Assembly (NCBI RefSeq): GCF_019207085.1
Contig: NZ_JAATOM010000017.1
Span: 84,114-148,113, forward strand
From: Variovorax sp. dw_308
GTDB lineage: Bacteria > Pseudomonadota > Gammaproteobacteria > Burkholderiales > Burkholderiaceae_C
Reading direction: 5' to 3'
DNA: 64,000 nucleotides
The position numbers were made by a program, and so were the translations under genes. Shown in pieces: positions 26,813-37,035 of the stretch. Positions within the stretch are counted from its first letter, which is position 1, and each line of letters opens with the position of its first letter. The notes under the pieces were generated by a model, which had not been told where the DNA came from, searched no databases, and saw only the letters and a program-made list of their open reading frames with translations.

Positions 26813-27694
26813 ATGAAGCGCGCCCATGACTACAAGGTGGTGGACGTTTTCACGAGCCGGCCGCTGGCAGGCAATCCGGTAGCTGTCGTGTTCGACGCCG
26901 ACGGCCTGGACTCCGACACCATGCAGGCCGTCGCAAGGTGGACCAACCTTTCCGAGACAACCTTCGTCCTGGCGCCGACGACGCCCGCGGCGGACTATCG
27001 CCTGCGCATCTTCACGCCGCGCAGCGAGTTGCCCTTCGCCGGTCATCCGACGCTGGGCAGTGCGCATGCCATCCTGGAAGCGGGGCGGGCCGTGCCGCGT
27101 GAAGGGGGTCGATTGGTCCAGCAGTGCGGCATCGGGCTCGTCGACGTGACGATCGAGGATGGAGCCGACGGCCGCCAGCTCATGTTTGAGCTGCCCTCCG
27201 CGCGCATCCAGCCACTGCCTGCCGCCGAGGTCGCGGAGCTGGAAGTCATGCTTGGATGCAAGCTGAACCACGAGCCGGCGCCGGCCATCGTGAACGTGGG
27301 GCCCATCTGGGTTGTCCTGCCGATGAAGGACGCAACCGCCGTGCTCGACCTGCGGCCCGACTTCGCCAGGCTGGCGGCATTCGAGCGCCGCCTGGGCGTC
27401 ACGGGCCTTACCGTGTTTGGCCGCTACCCGCAGGGAGACTTGGCCATGGAAGTGCGCGCCTTCGCGCCGTCGTGCGGGGTCGAGTAAGACCCCGTCTGCG
27501 GCAGCGGCAACGCCAGCGTGGCGGCCTTCCAGTGGGAGTGCGGCCTGCTGCCGGCGGGCGGCGCGGCGTACGTGGCTGCGCAGGGACGCTGTGTCGGGCG
27601 GGATGGGCGAGTGAACGTGCGAGTCGGTACGGAAGGCCAGGTTCGCGTAGGCGGTTCGTGCATCACCTGCGTGAACGGCCGGCTTGCGCTGTAG
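26813..27694 (+). pseudogene. PhzF-family isomerase/epimerase, interrupted by in-frame TAA
   Basis: The ORF from 26813 (GGAGGT 5 nt upstream) gives a PhzF-type fold: 'VDVFTSRPLAGNPVAVVFDA', 'NLSETTFVL' with the likely catalytic Glu, and 'PRSELPFAGHPTLGSAHAIL'. It stops at TAA 27485-27487, directly before 'DPVCGSGNASVAAFQWECG' in the same frame, which is the conserved 'EDPVxGSAN'-like second-half motif. Reading continues in frame to TAG at 27692-27694, giving the normal ~293 codons. The stop stands next to a Glu codon, so one substitution could have made it. PhzF-like proteins isomerise or epimerise small metabolites. The preceding gene is also broken, pointing to decay of this cluster. Confidence 0.85.
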
Positions 27695-27959
27695 TCCTTT
27701 CAAGATGAACCCGATGCTCAGCTCCTGAGCCAATTCGAGCTTGTCGCGGCCGAGGCGGGGAGGGCGGTGACCGCACCCGAGTGCCGTAGACGGCCTCTGC
27801 CCCACGCCCCCTCCGGCATGAAGGAAAGCCCCAATAGAACGCATCTTGCAGTTTTTGACGTTCTAGGCATAGCATGCCCGGCGGACGAAACGCGCCCCGA
27901 CGCGGTCCGCTGGAGATCGGATGTCGAACTCCAGGATGCAACTTCACTTGGAGACATAC

Positions 27960-28934
27960 ATGCTCAAGGCTGGTCGTCGTTCCGCTCTCTGTTCCGCACT
28001 GACTCTGGCATTTGCCACCACGCTCGCGCTGACCGCGACGCCGGCCTCCGCGCAGGAAAAGAAGAAGCTGGCTTTCATCGTCAACGCGTCTTCCGACTTC
28101 TGGAAGCTGGCCGAAGCCGGCGTCAAGAAGGCGCAGGCGGAGTTGCCCAAGTACGAGCTGCAATTCAGGTATCCGGCGCAAGGCACCGCCGCGCTGCAGA
28201 ACGCGTTGATGGATGACCTGGTCGCCGCCGGCACCAGCGCGATCATGATTTCCTCGGTCGATCCGAAGACATCGGTCGATGCCTTCAACCGCATCGCCAA
28301 GCAGGTCCCGCTCTTCACCACCGACAGCGACGCGCCGAACAGCAATCGCATCGCCTATCTCGGTTCATCCAACACCCTCGCTGGTGTGCAGGCCGGCGAG
28401 ATCGCCGTGAAGGCCTTGCCCAAGGGCGCCAAGTGCATGGGCTTCGTCGGCTTCCTCGGTGCGGACAACGCCAAGGAACGTATTGCCGGCTTCAAGAAGG
28501 CCGTCGCAGGCAAGGGCATCGAACTGGTCGACGTGCGCGGTGACGACGTCGACTTCGCCAAGGCGCGCAGCAATGTCGACGACGTGCTGGCGGCCAAGCC
28601 GGACATCAATTGCATGGTCGGCTTCTACTCCTACAACCCGCCGAAGATCTACGAGGCGCTGAAGGCCGCGAACAAGCTCGGCAAGATCACGGTGATCGCG
28701 TTCGACGAAGACCCGATCACGCTGGGCGCCGTCAAGGACGGCAGCTTTGCCGGCACGGTCGTGCAGCAGCCTTATGAATGGGGCTACCAGGGCATGAAGC
28801 TGATGGCCGCCTACCTGGAAGGCGACAAGTCGAAGATCCCGGCGGACAAGCTCATCATCGTGCCGACCAAGGTCATCGACAAGGCCAACGTCGACGCCTT
28901 CTCGGCCAACCTCAAGGCGACCCTGGGCAAGTAG
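27960..28934 (+). CDS. Sugar ABC transporter periplasmic substrate-binding protein (RbsB-like)
   Basis: A 324-residue periplasmic-binding-protein type 1 domain with an N-terminal signal peptide ending 'TPASAQEKKK'. 'LAFIVNASSDFWKLAEAGVK' is the first sugar-contact strand of CUT2 binding proteins, and 'AFDEDPITLGAVKDGSFAGT' with 'VQQPYEWGYQGMKLMAAYLE' is the matching C-terminal lobe. It delivers a sugar or sugar-like ligand to the permease; the ligand is not readable. The ATG at 27960 with GGAG about 7 nt upstream is preferred to 27921. It is the first gene of a three-gene transporter operon without a kinase or regulator beside it. TTGCAG/TAGCAT with an 18-nt spacer (about 27849-27878) is a possible promoter. 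Confidence 0.92.
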   Translation: MLKAGRRSALCSALTLAFATTLALTATPASAQEKKKLAFIVNASSDFWKLAEAGVKKAQAELPKYELQFRYPAQGTAALQNALMDDLVAAGTSAIMISSVDPKTSVDAFNRIAKQVPLFTTDSDAPNSNRIAYLGSSNTLAGVQAGEIAVKALPKGAKCMGFVGFLGADNAKERIAGFKKAVAGKGIELVDVRGDDVDFAKARSNVDDVLAAKPDINCMVGFYSYNPPKIYEALKAANKLGKITVIAFDEDPITLGAVKDGSFAGTVVQQPYEWGYQGMKLMAAYLEGDKSKIPADKLIIVPTKVIDKANVDAFSANLKATLGK

Positions 28935-28941
28935 CCAGCGT

Positions 28942-30477
<1,536 letters not shown>

Positions 30478-30488
30478 GACTTGCACAG

Positions 30489-31472
30489 ATGCTCAAAAAA
30501 GACATAGGCCTGCTGATCCTCATCCTCGTCGTCGGCACCGTCGTCGCGATCATCAATCCGCTGTTCATCTCGCCGATCAATATCGCCAACACCGCGAATC
30601 TCGTGGGCCTGTTCGGCATCTTCGCGATCGGGCAGGCCTTTGTCATCATCACCGGCGGGATCGAGCTGTCGGTGGGTTCGATCATTGCGCTGCTGGGTGT
30701 GCTCTTCGTCGACCTGATGGTGAACCACGGCGTCGCCTGGCCGGTGGCGCTGGGGCTGATGCTCGTGCTCGGGGCCGTGATGGGGCTCGCGCACGGCCTG
30801 CTGATCACCAGGCTGCACCTGCAGCCTTTCATCGTCACGCTGTGCGGCCTGTTGATCTACCGCGGCGCGGCGCGCTACTACACCGCCGACGGGACAGCGG
30901 GCTTTGCCTTCGGGGACAGTTTTCCGACGCTCGAATGGCTGACCACCGGCCGGACGCTCGGCATACCGCACTCGATGTTCGCGTTCGTCGTGATCGCAGT
31001 CGTCATGTGGGTCGTGCTGCACCGCTCGGTGTTCGGGCGCTACCTGTTCGCCGTCGGCAAGAACGAGGAGGCGGCACGCTATTCGGGCGTGCCCACGAAC
31101 AAGGTGATCGTCGCGTCGTATGTGATCTGCGGCGTGCTCACGGCCATCTCGGCCATCTTCTTCGCGATGTACACGCGCTCGATATCGCCTTCGTCGCACG
31201 GCAATTTCTACGAGCTCTACGCGATTGCCGCGTCGGTGCTGGGCGGCTTCTCGCTGCGCGGCGGCGAGGGTTCGATCGTCGGCGTCGTGCTCGGCTCCAT
31301 CCTGCTGCAGATCCTGCAGAACCTGGTCAACCTGCTGGGCATTCCGAGTTCGCTCAACTTCGCGGTGATGGGCTCGGTGATCCTGATCGGGGTGCTGGCG
31401 GATACGCAGTTCGCGGAGTATCGCAAGCGCAAGGCTGCGGCGAAGGGGGCTGCGGGTCGAGAGTCTGCCTAG
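30489..31472 (+). CDS. Sugar ABC transporter permease (RbsC-like)
   Basis: A 327-residue CUT2 permease with 8-10 membrane helices. The N-terminus 'IGLLILILVVGTVVAIINPL' is TM1; 'AFVIITGGIELSVGSIIAL' is the family motif, and 'GRYLFAVGKNEEAARYSGV' is the cytoplasmic EAA-like coupling region that contacts the ATPase. 'SVLGGFSLRGGEGSIVGVVL' is the second conserved GG motif. A single permease is enough in this family, forming a homodimer. The ATG lies 11 nt after the ATPase stop codon, completing the operon. Confidence 0.93.
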   Translation: MLKKDIGLLILILVVGTVVAIINPLFISPINIANTANLVGLFGIFAIGQAFVIITGGIELSVGSIIALLGVLFVDLMVNHGVAWPVALGLMLVLGAVMGLAHGLLITRLHLQPFIVTLCGLLIYRGAARYYTADGTAGFAFGDSFPTLEWLTTGRTLGIPHSMFAFVVIAVVMWVVLHRSVFGRYLFAVGKNEEAARYSGVPTNKVIVASYVICGVLTAISAIFFAMYTRSISPSSHGNFYELYAIAASVLGGFSLRGGEGSIVGVVLGSILLQILQNLVNLLGIPSSLNFAVMGSVILIGVLADTQFAEYRKRKAAAKGAAGRESA

Positions 31473-31779
31473 TCTCGGACCGGTGTGACGACGACTTCCT
31501 TCCATCTCGGATTTGGGGCAGCATCCGCGACCATGGCCAGCATCAAGCTGCAGAAGCGGGCAGATGATTTCTTTGATGAAGGCTGGGTGTAACCAGTCAG
31601 AGGACCGTCAGGCTCTCAGGCCTATCGTCGATGAGCCTTGACTGCGGTCAAAGCTGGATGCAATGTTTGGGCTGGCGTCCTGCGCATTGAGTTGTTATCG
31701 GGGTGCCGATCTTCGCCGACACTGTCGACTCCGCCGACAGCTTCCTGAGTCAACGCGGCTCGTCCGTTGGAGGAAAAAC
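31473..31779. other. Intergenic region without a supported gene
   Basis: About 307 bases between the ABC permease and the histidine-phosphatase-like gene. The only frame with a plausible start is a 19-codon ORF at 31533-31592 (MASIKLQKRADDFFDEGWV) without a good ribosome site; I cannot support it as a gene. No strong hairpin plus T-tract was seen. Confidence 0.6.
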
Positions 31780-32349
31780 ATGGCACGTGCACAAAAAATC
31801 ATGGTGATTCGCCATGGCGAAAAGCCTCAAGGCGCCGTACCGCCTTACGGAGTGACGACTGATGGCGTGCAGGATGTGAATTCCTTGCTGGTGACGGGAT
31901 GGACCCGCGCCGGTGCGCTCGCAGTCCTTTTTGCACCGAGCCGTGGGTCGCTGCAAAGCCAGGAACTCGCGCAGCCACAAGCTGTCTTTGCGGCATCCGA
32001 AGATGCGGGCACGTCGAGCAAAAGACCATTCGAGACGGTCAGCGTCGTCGCCCAAAAGCTCTCGCTCGACATCAATGCGACTTACGCTGTCGGCCAGGAG
32101 ACCCAGGTGGCGACCGCTGCGACGTCATGCGATGGCGTCGTGCTGATCGGTTGGGAGCACAAGCACATTCCGCTGATCGCCAACGCAATACTCGGCGACA
32201 CGAGTGCGCCGCAAAAGTGGCCCGGAGAACGGTTCGACATGGTTTGGGTGTTCGATCTTGACGCGACCAGCGGCGCCTATCGATTCAGCCAGGTGCCCGA
32301 ACTCCTGCTGCCCGGTGACAGCGCCGAACCGATCCCGTCTGTTGCCTGA
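31780..32349 (+). CDS. Histidine-phosphatase-superfamily-like protein
   Basis: A 189-residue protein starting with 'KIMVIRHGEKPQG' (residues 6-18), the R-H-G-E catalytic motif of phosphoglycerate-mutase-like phosphatases; the His would form the phosphohistidine. The second conserved region may be 'VLIGWEHKHIPLIANAILG', where the His would complete the pocket. The fold is shorter than typical PhoE-type enzymes. GGAGG about 5 nt before the ATG makes 31780 a secure start; the open frame further upstream is non-coding. Substrate unknown. It stands alone between the sugar transporter and the convergent Rieske-like gene. Confidence 0.82.
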   Translation: MARAQKIMVIRHGEKPQGAVPPYGVTTDGVQDVNSLLVTGWTRAGALAVLFAPSRGSLQSQELAQPQAVFAASEDAGTSSKRPFETVSVVAQKLSLDINATYAVGQETQVATAATSCDGVVLIGWEHKHIPLIANAILGDTSAPQKWPGERFDMVWVFDLDATSGAYRFSQVPELLLPGDSAEPIPSVA

Positions 32350-32404
32350 GAGCGAGCGCTATGAATGCCCGTACAGGTGCCAGCGAAGACGCGACCGGCA
32401 TCGC

Positions 32405-32944
32405 CTATCGCTGCGGGACACCGGTGATGCGCAGGATGTGCTGTTCCCTGAATTCGAAGTCCGGGACATCCAGGTCGGGCATCCGCAGCAATTGCGGGTC
32501 CTGGTCTGCGTACTGCTTGATCGCGCGGCCGGCGTAGTCCCATTCGCCGAAGCGGCACGGGTCGTAATAGCCGCCTTGCCACGGGCGCGCGGGTGCATAA
32601 CGGTCCGCGCCGTTGGGTGAGTGTTCGACCTCGCATCCGTCGCTCGGGTTCACCAGGGAGTAGACGAAGAACGATGGACGCCCGGCCGGCATGGGGCGCT
32701 GGTTCCAGGTATGGATGGTCTGCGTCCGGAGGTCATCGAGGATCGCATCGGTGGTTCGCAAGAGGACCAGCGGTGTGCCCTGGAAGGTGTAGAACTTCGG
32801 GCTACCCGCTGGCACCTTCTCCAGGTCGATGTCGAGATAGGGCGGCGCCTTGCGTTCCAGCCCGGTCATCCAGTGCACGCAGGCCAGCCAGGCGGCCGTG
32901 GCGAGCAGGGCGGCGATTGCGAGGAGGATGCGGCGCAGGATCAC
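32405..32944 (-). CDS. Membrane-anchored Rieske-like protein lacking cluster ligands
   Basis: A 179-residue protein with one N-terminal membrane anchor ('ILLAIAALLATAAWLACVHW'). The rest follows the plan of a Rieske iron-sulfur subunit: 'PLVLLRTTDAILDDLR' like the strand before the cluster domain, and 'GGYYDPCRFGEWDYAGRAIK' followed by 'LRMPDLDVPDFEF', very like box II ('C-P-C-H-G-S-x-Y-D-x-x-G-R' then 'L-x-V-P'). The ligand pairs are missing: box II has C-R-F instead of C-x-x-H, and the box I position reads 'DGCEVEHSPNGADR'. It therefore probably folds like a Rieske domain without binding [2Fe-2S] (inference). The start is GTG at 32944. No cytochrome bc1 genes are nearby. Confidence 0.65.
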   Translation of the reverse strand: MILRRILLAIAALLATAAWLACVHWMTGLERKAPPYLDIDLEKVPAGSPKFYTFQGTPLVLLRTTDAILDDLRTQTIHTWNQRPMPAGRPSFFVYSLVNPSDGCEVEHSPNGADRYAPARPWQGGYYDPCRFGEWDYAGRAIKQYADQDPQLLRMPDLDVPDFEFREQHILRITGVPQR

Positions 32945-33333
32945 TTCGTAGCGGGGAAGTCGGCGACAGGACGAAGTCTGCCGGACTGGATCGGGACCCG
33001 GGTCCGTGAAGGGAATGGTCGCACACTGGCCGTCATCGTGCGCTCGCAGGCGTAAGCGATGTGTTCAGGAAGCATCGAGCTCCGACTGCGCATGCGCTTG
33101 CCCATCGCCGCGCCGGGGCAGTACCTGAAGGCGGTCGCTATGGGGCATGTTCGTTACTTCGGTGTCCCGTTACCCGTTGCCAACGTCCCACTCCTGACGC
33201 GCAGTGCTGCGCCGCCGCCTTCAGCCGATTGGAGCCCGCAGAAAGCCCGGCCCGCCGTCATGCAACGGCATACGCCCTTGCCCCGGACGTGCGCCGGCCG
33301 GATACTGCCCCCGCACACGGAGGACAACCGCGA
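32945..33333. other. Divergent intergenic region between Rieske-like and AraC genes
   Basis: About 389 bases. The frame of the AraC gene stays open through much of this stretch but lacks family similarity before 33334. It contains the 12-bp palindrome GGACCCGGGTCC at 32994-33005, which could be an operator for either divergent gene. I see no other gene. Confidence 0.5.
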
Positions 33334-34365
33334 ATGGCGAATGGCGGATTGCCGCGCCTGCACCTGGTCTCCAGCCAGCTCCCGGTGCAGGAGCGATTCG
33401 AGCGTTGGCAGCAGAGCCTGGGCGGCACGTTCAACGTGTCTGTCCCCGAGGGCGCGCGACCGGAGGAAAGCGCCTACGACGTCTCGATCTGGCAGTTCGG
33501 CAGCGTGCTGCTGAGCGACAGCGTCTTCGGCCCGCGCTCGCAGACCCGCACGCTGCGCAACGCGCGCGCCGACCAGCTCGACCACTACCGCGTGATCCTG
33601 CAGACCGAGGGCGAACTGCGCCTGGAAGCCGACGGTCGCCGATTCAAGATCGAGGCGGGCGAACTGGTGCTGTCGGACATGTCGCGCGAGGAGCGCTACG
33701 AGACCACGCGCGGTGCCAACGTCGTCATGTTCATACCGCGCGAGATGCTCGACGAGGCGCTGCCGCGCAGCTTCGACCTGCACGGCGCGCAACCGGGCGG
33801 CGCCACGGCTCGCATGATGGCCGACCACCTGCGCGCGCTGGCCCGTGTGGCTGCACAACTCCAGCCGCAGGAGACGGCGGCGCTCGCACGCGCCACGGTC
33901 AACCTGCTGGCCGCGAGCCTGGTGCCTTCGGCGCAGACGCTCGACCATGCGCGCCCCACGATCGAAGGCAATCTGTTGCGCCAGGCCTGCCGCTACGTGG
34001 ACCTCCACCTCAGCGAGCCAGACCTCTCGGCCGAGGCGCTGTGCGCCTTCTTCAAGGTGTCGCGCTCCACGATCTACCGGCTGTTCGAGCCCCTGGGCGG
34101 TGTGGCGCACTACGTGAAGGAACGGCGGCTCGCACGCATCCATGCGGTGCTGTCGTCATCGACGCAGCGGCAGTACCTCGGGCGCATCGCGGAGGACCAC
34201 GGCTTCAAGAGCACCACGCACTTCAGCCGCGCCTTCAGGGAGCAGTACGGCTACAGCCCCAACGAGGTGCGCCAGCGCGGGCTGCTGGCGGCAAGCGAGC
34301 CCGCCGCCCTCGCAAGCGCAGGCCAGGCCGCCTTCGACAAGTGGCTCCGCTCGCTCCGCGACTGA
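33334..34365 (+). CDS. AraC-family transcriptional regulator (paralogue 1)
   Basis: A 343-residue regulator. The N-terminal part is an AraC_binding_2-type ligand/dimer domain ('DQLDHYRVILQTEGELRLEA' and 'IEAGELVLSDMSREERYETT'). The C-terminal double helix-turn-helix is intact: 'LCAFFKVSRSTIYRLFEPLG' and 'IAEDHGFKSTTHFSRAFREQ'. The start at 33334 has GGAGGA about 9 nt upstream. It is strongly similar along its whole length to the next gene (34562) and to the regulator at 44779, so the three form a local paralogous family. Regulatory target unknown; the nearest candidates are the Rieske-like gene and the neighbouring envelope genes. Confidence 0.9.
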   Translation: MANGGLPRLHLVSSQLPVQERFERWQQSLGGTFNVSVPEGARPEESAYDVSIWQFGSVLLSDSVFGPRSQTRTLRNARADQLDHYRVILQTEGELRLEADGRRFKIEAGELVLSDMSREERYETTRGANVVMFIPREMLDEALPRSFDLHGAQPGGATARMMADHLRALARVAAQLQPQETAALARATVNLLAASLVPSAQTLDHARPTIEGNLLRQACRYVDLHLSEPDLSAEALCAFFKVSRSTIYRLFEPLGGVAHYVKERRLARIHAVLSSSTQRQYLGRIAEDHGFKSTTHFSRAFREQYGYSPNEVRQRGLLAASEPAALASAGQAAFDKWLRSLRD

Positions 34366-34366
34366 C

Positions 34367-34467
34367 ACGACTTTGCAATCAAGCGCAGGACAAGGCGGAG
34401 CGCCGCAGACAGTGCTGTAGCACGGCAAGGCGCTCCAACGCCGTGATGCGCTTGATTGCAAAGTCGT
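34367..34467. repeat. 101-bp inverted-repeat hairpin between AraC paralogues
   Basis: The arms 34367-34387 and 34447-34467 are perfect 21-nt inverted copies (beginning ACGACTTTGCAATC). Inside, GGAGCGCC and GGCGCTCC pair again, and GTGCT-GT-AGCAC forms a possible apical stem. The whole block could fold into one long imperfect cruciform or RNA hairpin. It begins 2 nt after the stop of the first AraC gene. No T-tract follows, so it is not a typical intrinsic terminator. A miniature inverted-repeat element or an mRNA-stabilising structure are the main options. Confidence 0.75.
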
Positions 34468-34561
34468 ATGAGACGCACGGGCAAGAACTGACACGCACCG
34501 TTGAGACGCCTTGCACATGGATTCCTAGAATTTCCCCATCCTTTTCACACGGTGCTCTTCC

Positions 34562-35593
34562 ATGACTCTGGCGGGTCCATCCCCACTTCCCCACATGCGC
34601 TTCGATTCGCGGGCGACATCGGCGCGGGAAGCGCTGGACTACTGGCGCGGTTCGCTTTCGCGGAGCTGGGACATGCAGCTGGCCGACGACGCGGACCCGG
34701 CGCACTTCCATGCGGACGTGACGATGTGGCGCATGTCCGAGCTGATCGTCGGCGCCGCCACCTTCGGGCCGACGCAGACCCGCATGCGGCGCGAGCGCAA
34801 CATCCAGTCCGACCAGTTGGACCACTACCGCCTGCTGCTGTTGCATGGCGGCGAGTTCCACTGCGACGCGGCAGGGCGGCGCGTGTCGCTCGCGCCGGGG
34901 CGCTTCCTCATCACCGACATGGCCCTGCCCGAGGAGAGCGAGTCGGCCTGTTCCAGCTCGGTTCTCTACATTCCGCGCGACACGCTCGACGCCGCCTTGC
35001 CGCAGCCGATGCGGCTGCATGGGCTTTCTCCGGACAACGCCTGCGGGCACCTGCTGTCGGACCACCTCGCGGCGCTGCTGCATGGCCTGCCCGACACCGC
35101 GCCGCAAGAACTTCCGGCGCTGTCCGCGGCAACGGTGGGCCTGGTGGCCGCCAGCCTGGCGCCGACCGTCATCGACCCGCTGACGACGGGTGTAGCGGTC
35201 GACGGCGCGCTGCTGCGTCGCGCACGCCGCCACATCGAGGACCATCTGGCCGACACCGAACTGGCCGCGGCCCACCTGTGCAAGCTGCTGCGCGTCTCGC
35301 GCTCGACGTTGTATCGCCTGTTCGAGCCGCTCGGCGGCGTGTCGCAATACATCAAGGAACGGCGGCTAGCGCGCGTGCACCAGATCCTGGCGCAGTCCTG
35401 CGATCGCCAGCCGATCGCGCGGCTGGCCGAAGACCACGGATTCAAGAGCGCGGCGCATTTCAGCAAGGCCTTCCGTGCCCAGTTCGGGTACAGCCCGCGC
35501 GAAGTGCCGCGCGCGGTTGAACCGGCTCGCCTGCCTTCTGGTGGCAACGCTGAAGAGCGTTTCGACCGCTGGCTCAATTCCCTTTGCCACTGA
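34562..35593 (+). CDS. AraC-family transcriptional regulator (paralogue 2)
   Basis: A 343-residue regulator, the same length as paralogue 1 and colinear with it. Ligand domain: 'SDQLDHYRLLLLHGGEFHCD', 'PGRFLITDMALPEESES'. DNA-binding domain: 'LCKLLRVSRSTLYRLFEPLG' and 'LAEDHGFKSAAHFSKAFRAQ', ending 'FGYSPREV'. The ATG at 34562 starts the homologous N-terminus; no clear Shine-Dalgarno is visible. It lies 196 bases beyond paralogue 1 with the hairpin element between them. The tandem arrangement suggests duplication; each may control itself or unlinked genes. Confidence 0.9.
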   Translation: MTLAGPSPLPHMRFDSRATSAREALDYWRGSLSRSWDMQLADDADPAHFHADVTMWRMSELIVGAATFGPTQTRMRRERNIQSDQLDHYRLLLLHGGEFHCDAAGRRVSLAPGRFLITDMALPEESESACSSSVLYIPRDTLDAALPQPMRLHGLSPDNACGHLLSDHLAALLHGLPDTAPQELPALSAATVGLVAASLAPTVIDPLTTGVAVDGALLRRARRHIEDHLADTELAAAHLCKLLRVSRSTLYRLFEPLGGVSQYIKERRLARVHQILAQSCDRQPIARLAEDHGFKSAAHFSKAFRAQFGYSPREVPRAVEPARLPSGGNAEERFDRWLNSLCH

Positions 35594-35734
35594 ACCGCTG
35601 GTTGCTTCGGCGGCCTTGCTTTTCCGATTTGCGGCGGGCCCCTGCAACCTCCGGATGGCGGCGGAACACGCCCGGCACCCGGTCGCTGCCGATGCCGCCG
35701 ACCAGGGCCGGGACATGCAGCAAGACTCACCCGG

Positions 35735-36241
35735 TCACGCCGCGTCGCCTTCGAATTCGGAGCGCGCCACCTTCAGCGATGGCCCGAGCAGCACCACGCC
35801 CCAGCGTCGGCCGAAGCGGCGCAGCGCGGCGCGGTCCACGGACTTGCCATCGAGCAGCGCGGCCACTTCGCCAAAGAACCGCACGGCGTCTATACCGGGT
35901 TCGATGATGACTTGCTGCCGCGCACCCGTGCCCGTCACGTTGACGAAGGCCCGCGCCGCGCCTGCAGGCACGCGCACCAGGTCGCCGCGCCGCGCGACGA
36001 AGCGCCTGCCGTCGACCTCGAACAGATAGCGGCCGGTCACGATCTCGAAGGTCTCGGACTCGGCGCGCCGGTACAGCGGCGGGCCGAAGCCCGCGGCGTT
36101 CGTGGTCTCGATCACCGTGGACTGGGCCTTCTCGGGCTCGAACGGAAAGCGCACGCGGACGGCGAGCCCGAGTGCGGGAATGCGGATGATCGGCTCCTCC
36201 CGCTTCGGCCGCGCCGTGCTGACGATCACCTCGACGGGCAC
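35735..36241 (-). CDS. Cupin-domain protein
   Basis: A 168-residue single-cupin protein. 'RRAESETFEIVTGRYLFEVD' and 'RRGDLVRVPAGAARAFVNVT' are the two cupin motifs. The first metal-ligand positions are not canonical His residues ('PLYRRAESETFE' instead of G-x5-H-x-H), so metal binding is doubtful. The protein starts with GTG at 36241, one nucleotide after the stop of the upstream exported protein gene, indicating coupled translation. Likely role: small-ligand binding or sensing (inference). Confidence 0.85.
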   Translation of the reverse strand: MPVEVIVSTARPKREEPIIRIPALGLAVRVRFPFEPEKAQSTVIETTNAAGFGPPLYRRAESETFEIVTGRYLFEVDGRRFVARRGDLVRVPAGAARAFVNVTGTGARQQVIIEPGIDAVRFFGEVAALLDGKSVDRAALRRFGRRWGVVLLGPSLKVARSEFEGDAA

Positions 36242-36242
36242 C

Positions 36243-36737
36243 TCAGGAACCCACGCTCACGTCGGTGCCGGCCGGCCAGACGAACACGCTGTGCGTCGGC
36301 GCATTGCCGCGCACGATGATGCGCTGGTTCAGCGTGCGGCCGGCGAGCGTGGCCTGCACGTCGTAGCGGCCCGGTTGCAGGCGCGCCACCAGGAACGGGC
36401 CCTGCGACACCACGTCGGTCATCACCGCGGCGCCGGACTTGTCGCGCACGGTGACGACCACGTCGGATGCGAAAGCGCCGCGCTTGCCGTCGCGGATCGC
36501 GAACTCGAAGCTCGCGGGCCACTGGCTGGACGCCTGCTTCATCAGTTTGGCCTCGCCCATGCCGATGCCACCGCTGGCGTATTCGACGCCGGCATCGTTG
36601 ACGTAGACGGCCGGCACTTCGGAGGCGCGCACGGCGATGGCGCAGGACAGCGCAGTGGCGCCGACGACGATGACAGCGAAGGGTTGCCAGCGGTCGCGCC
36701 GGGCCGGCTGGAGGAGGGGAGCGGGAACGGGATTCAT
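36243..36737 (-). CDS. Exported carboxypeptidase-regulatory-like protein
   Basis: A 164-residue protein with an N-terminal hydrophobic segment ('FAVIVVGATALSCAIAVRAS') that looks like a signal peptide or anchor. The remainder is a beta-sandwich of the carboxypeptidase-regulatory-like type: 'GPFLVARLQPGRYDVQATLA' and 'LNQRIIVRGNAPTHSVFVWP'. The ATG at 36737 has AAGGAA about 7 nt upstream. It forms a two-gene operon with the cupin gene downstream. A periplasmic or surface role is inferred; no catalytic residues are visible. Confidence 0.75.
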   Translation of the reverse strand: MNPVPAPLLQPARRDRWQPFAVIVVGATALSCAIAVRASEVPAVYVNDAGVEYASGGIGMGEAKLMKQASSQWPASFEFAIRDGKRGAFASDVVVTVRDKSGAAVMTDVVSQGPFLVARLQPGRYDVQATLAGRTLNQRIIVRGNAPTHSVFVWPAGTDVSVGS

Positions 36738-37035
36738 GTCGAGATTCCTTCGGTGACGGGCAGTGCCCGCGGGTTGGGTTGGAAAGGTGTGCCGCACGCT
36801 TGCAAGTGCATTCGATGCGGTGAGAAATGTTAGGAATCGACACGACCTGCGTGTGGCCGCGGCATCCCAATTCATGCCCCAGCGTTTCATGCGGCCGGCA
36901 TCACGAAGTACACGGAGACGCAGAGGCACGAATTGGGATGCACGCGCCACTTCGCATCGACCGTCGCTCCTAAATTCAACGGCATACGTCGGCGACGTAT
37001 TCATCCATTCATCACCCACCAACGAGGACCCCGAA

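Noticed and set aside
27485..27487. TAA in PhzF as a recoded sense codon
   Set aside because: No known recoding signal for TAA here; a simple nonsense mutation beside another broken gene is more likely.
31533..31592. 19-codon ORF (MASIKLQKRADDFFDEGWV)
   Set aside because: No convincing ribosome site and too short to test by composition; kept only as a remark.
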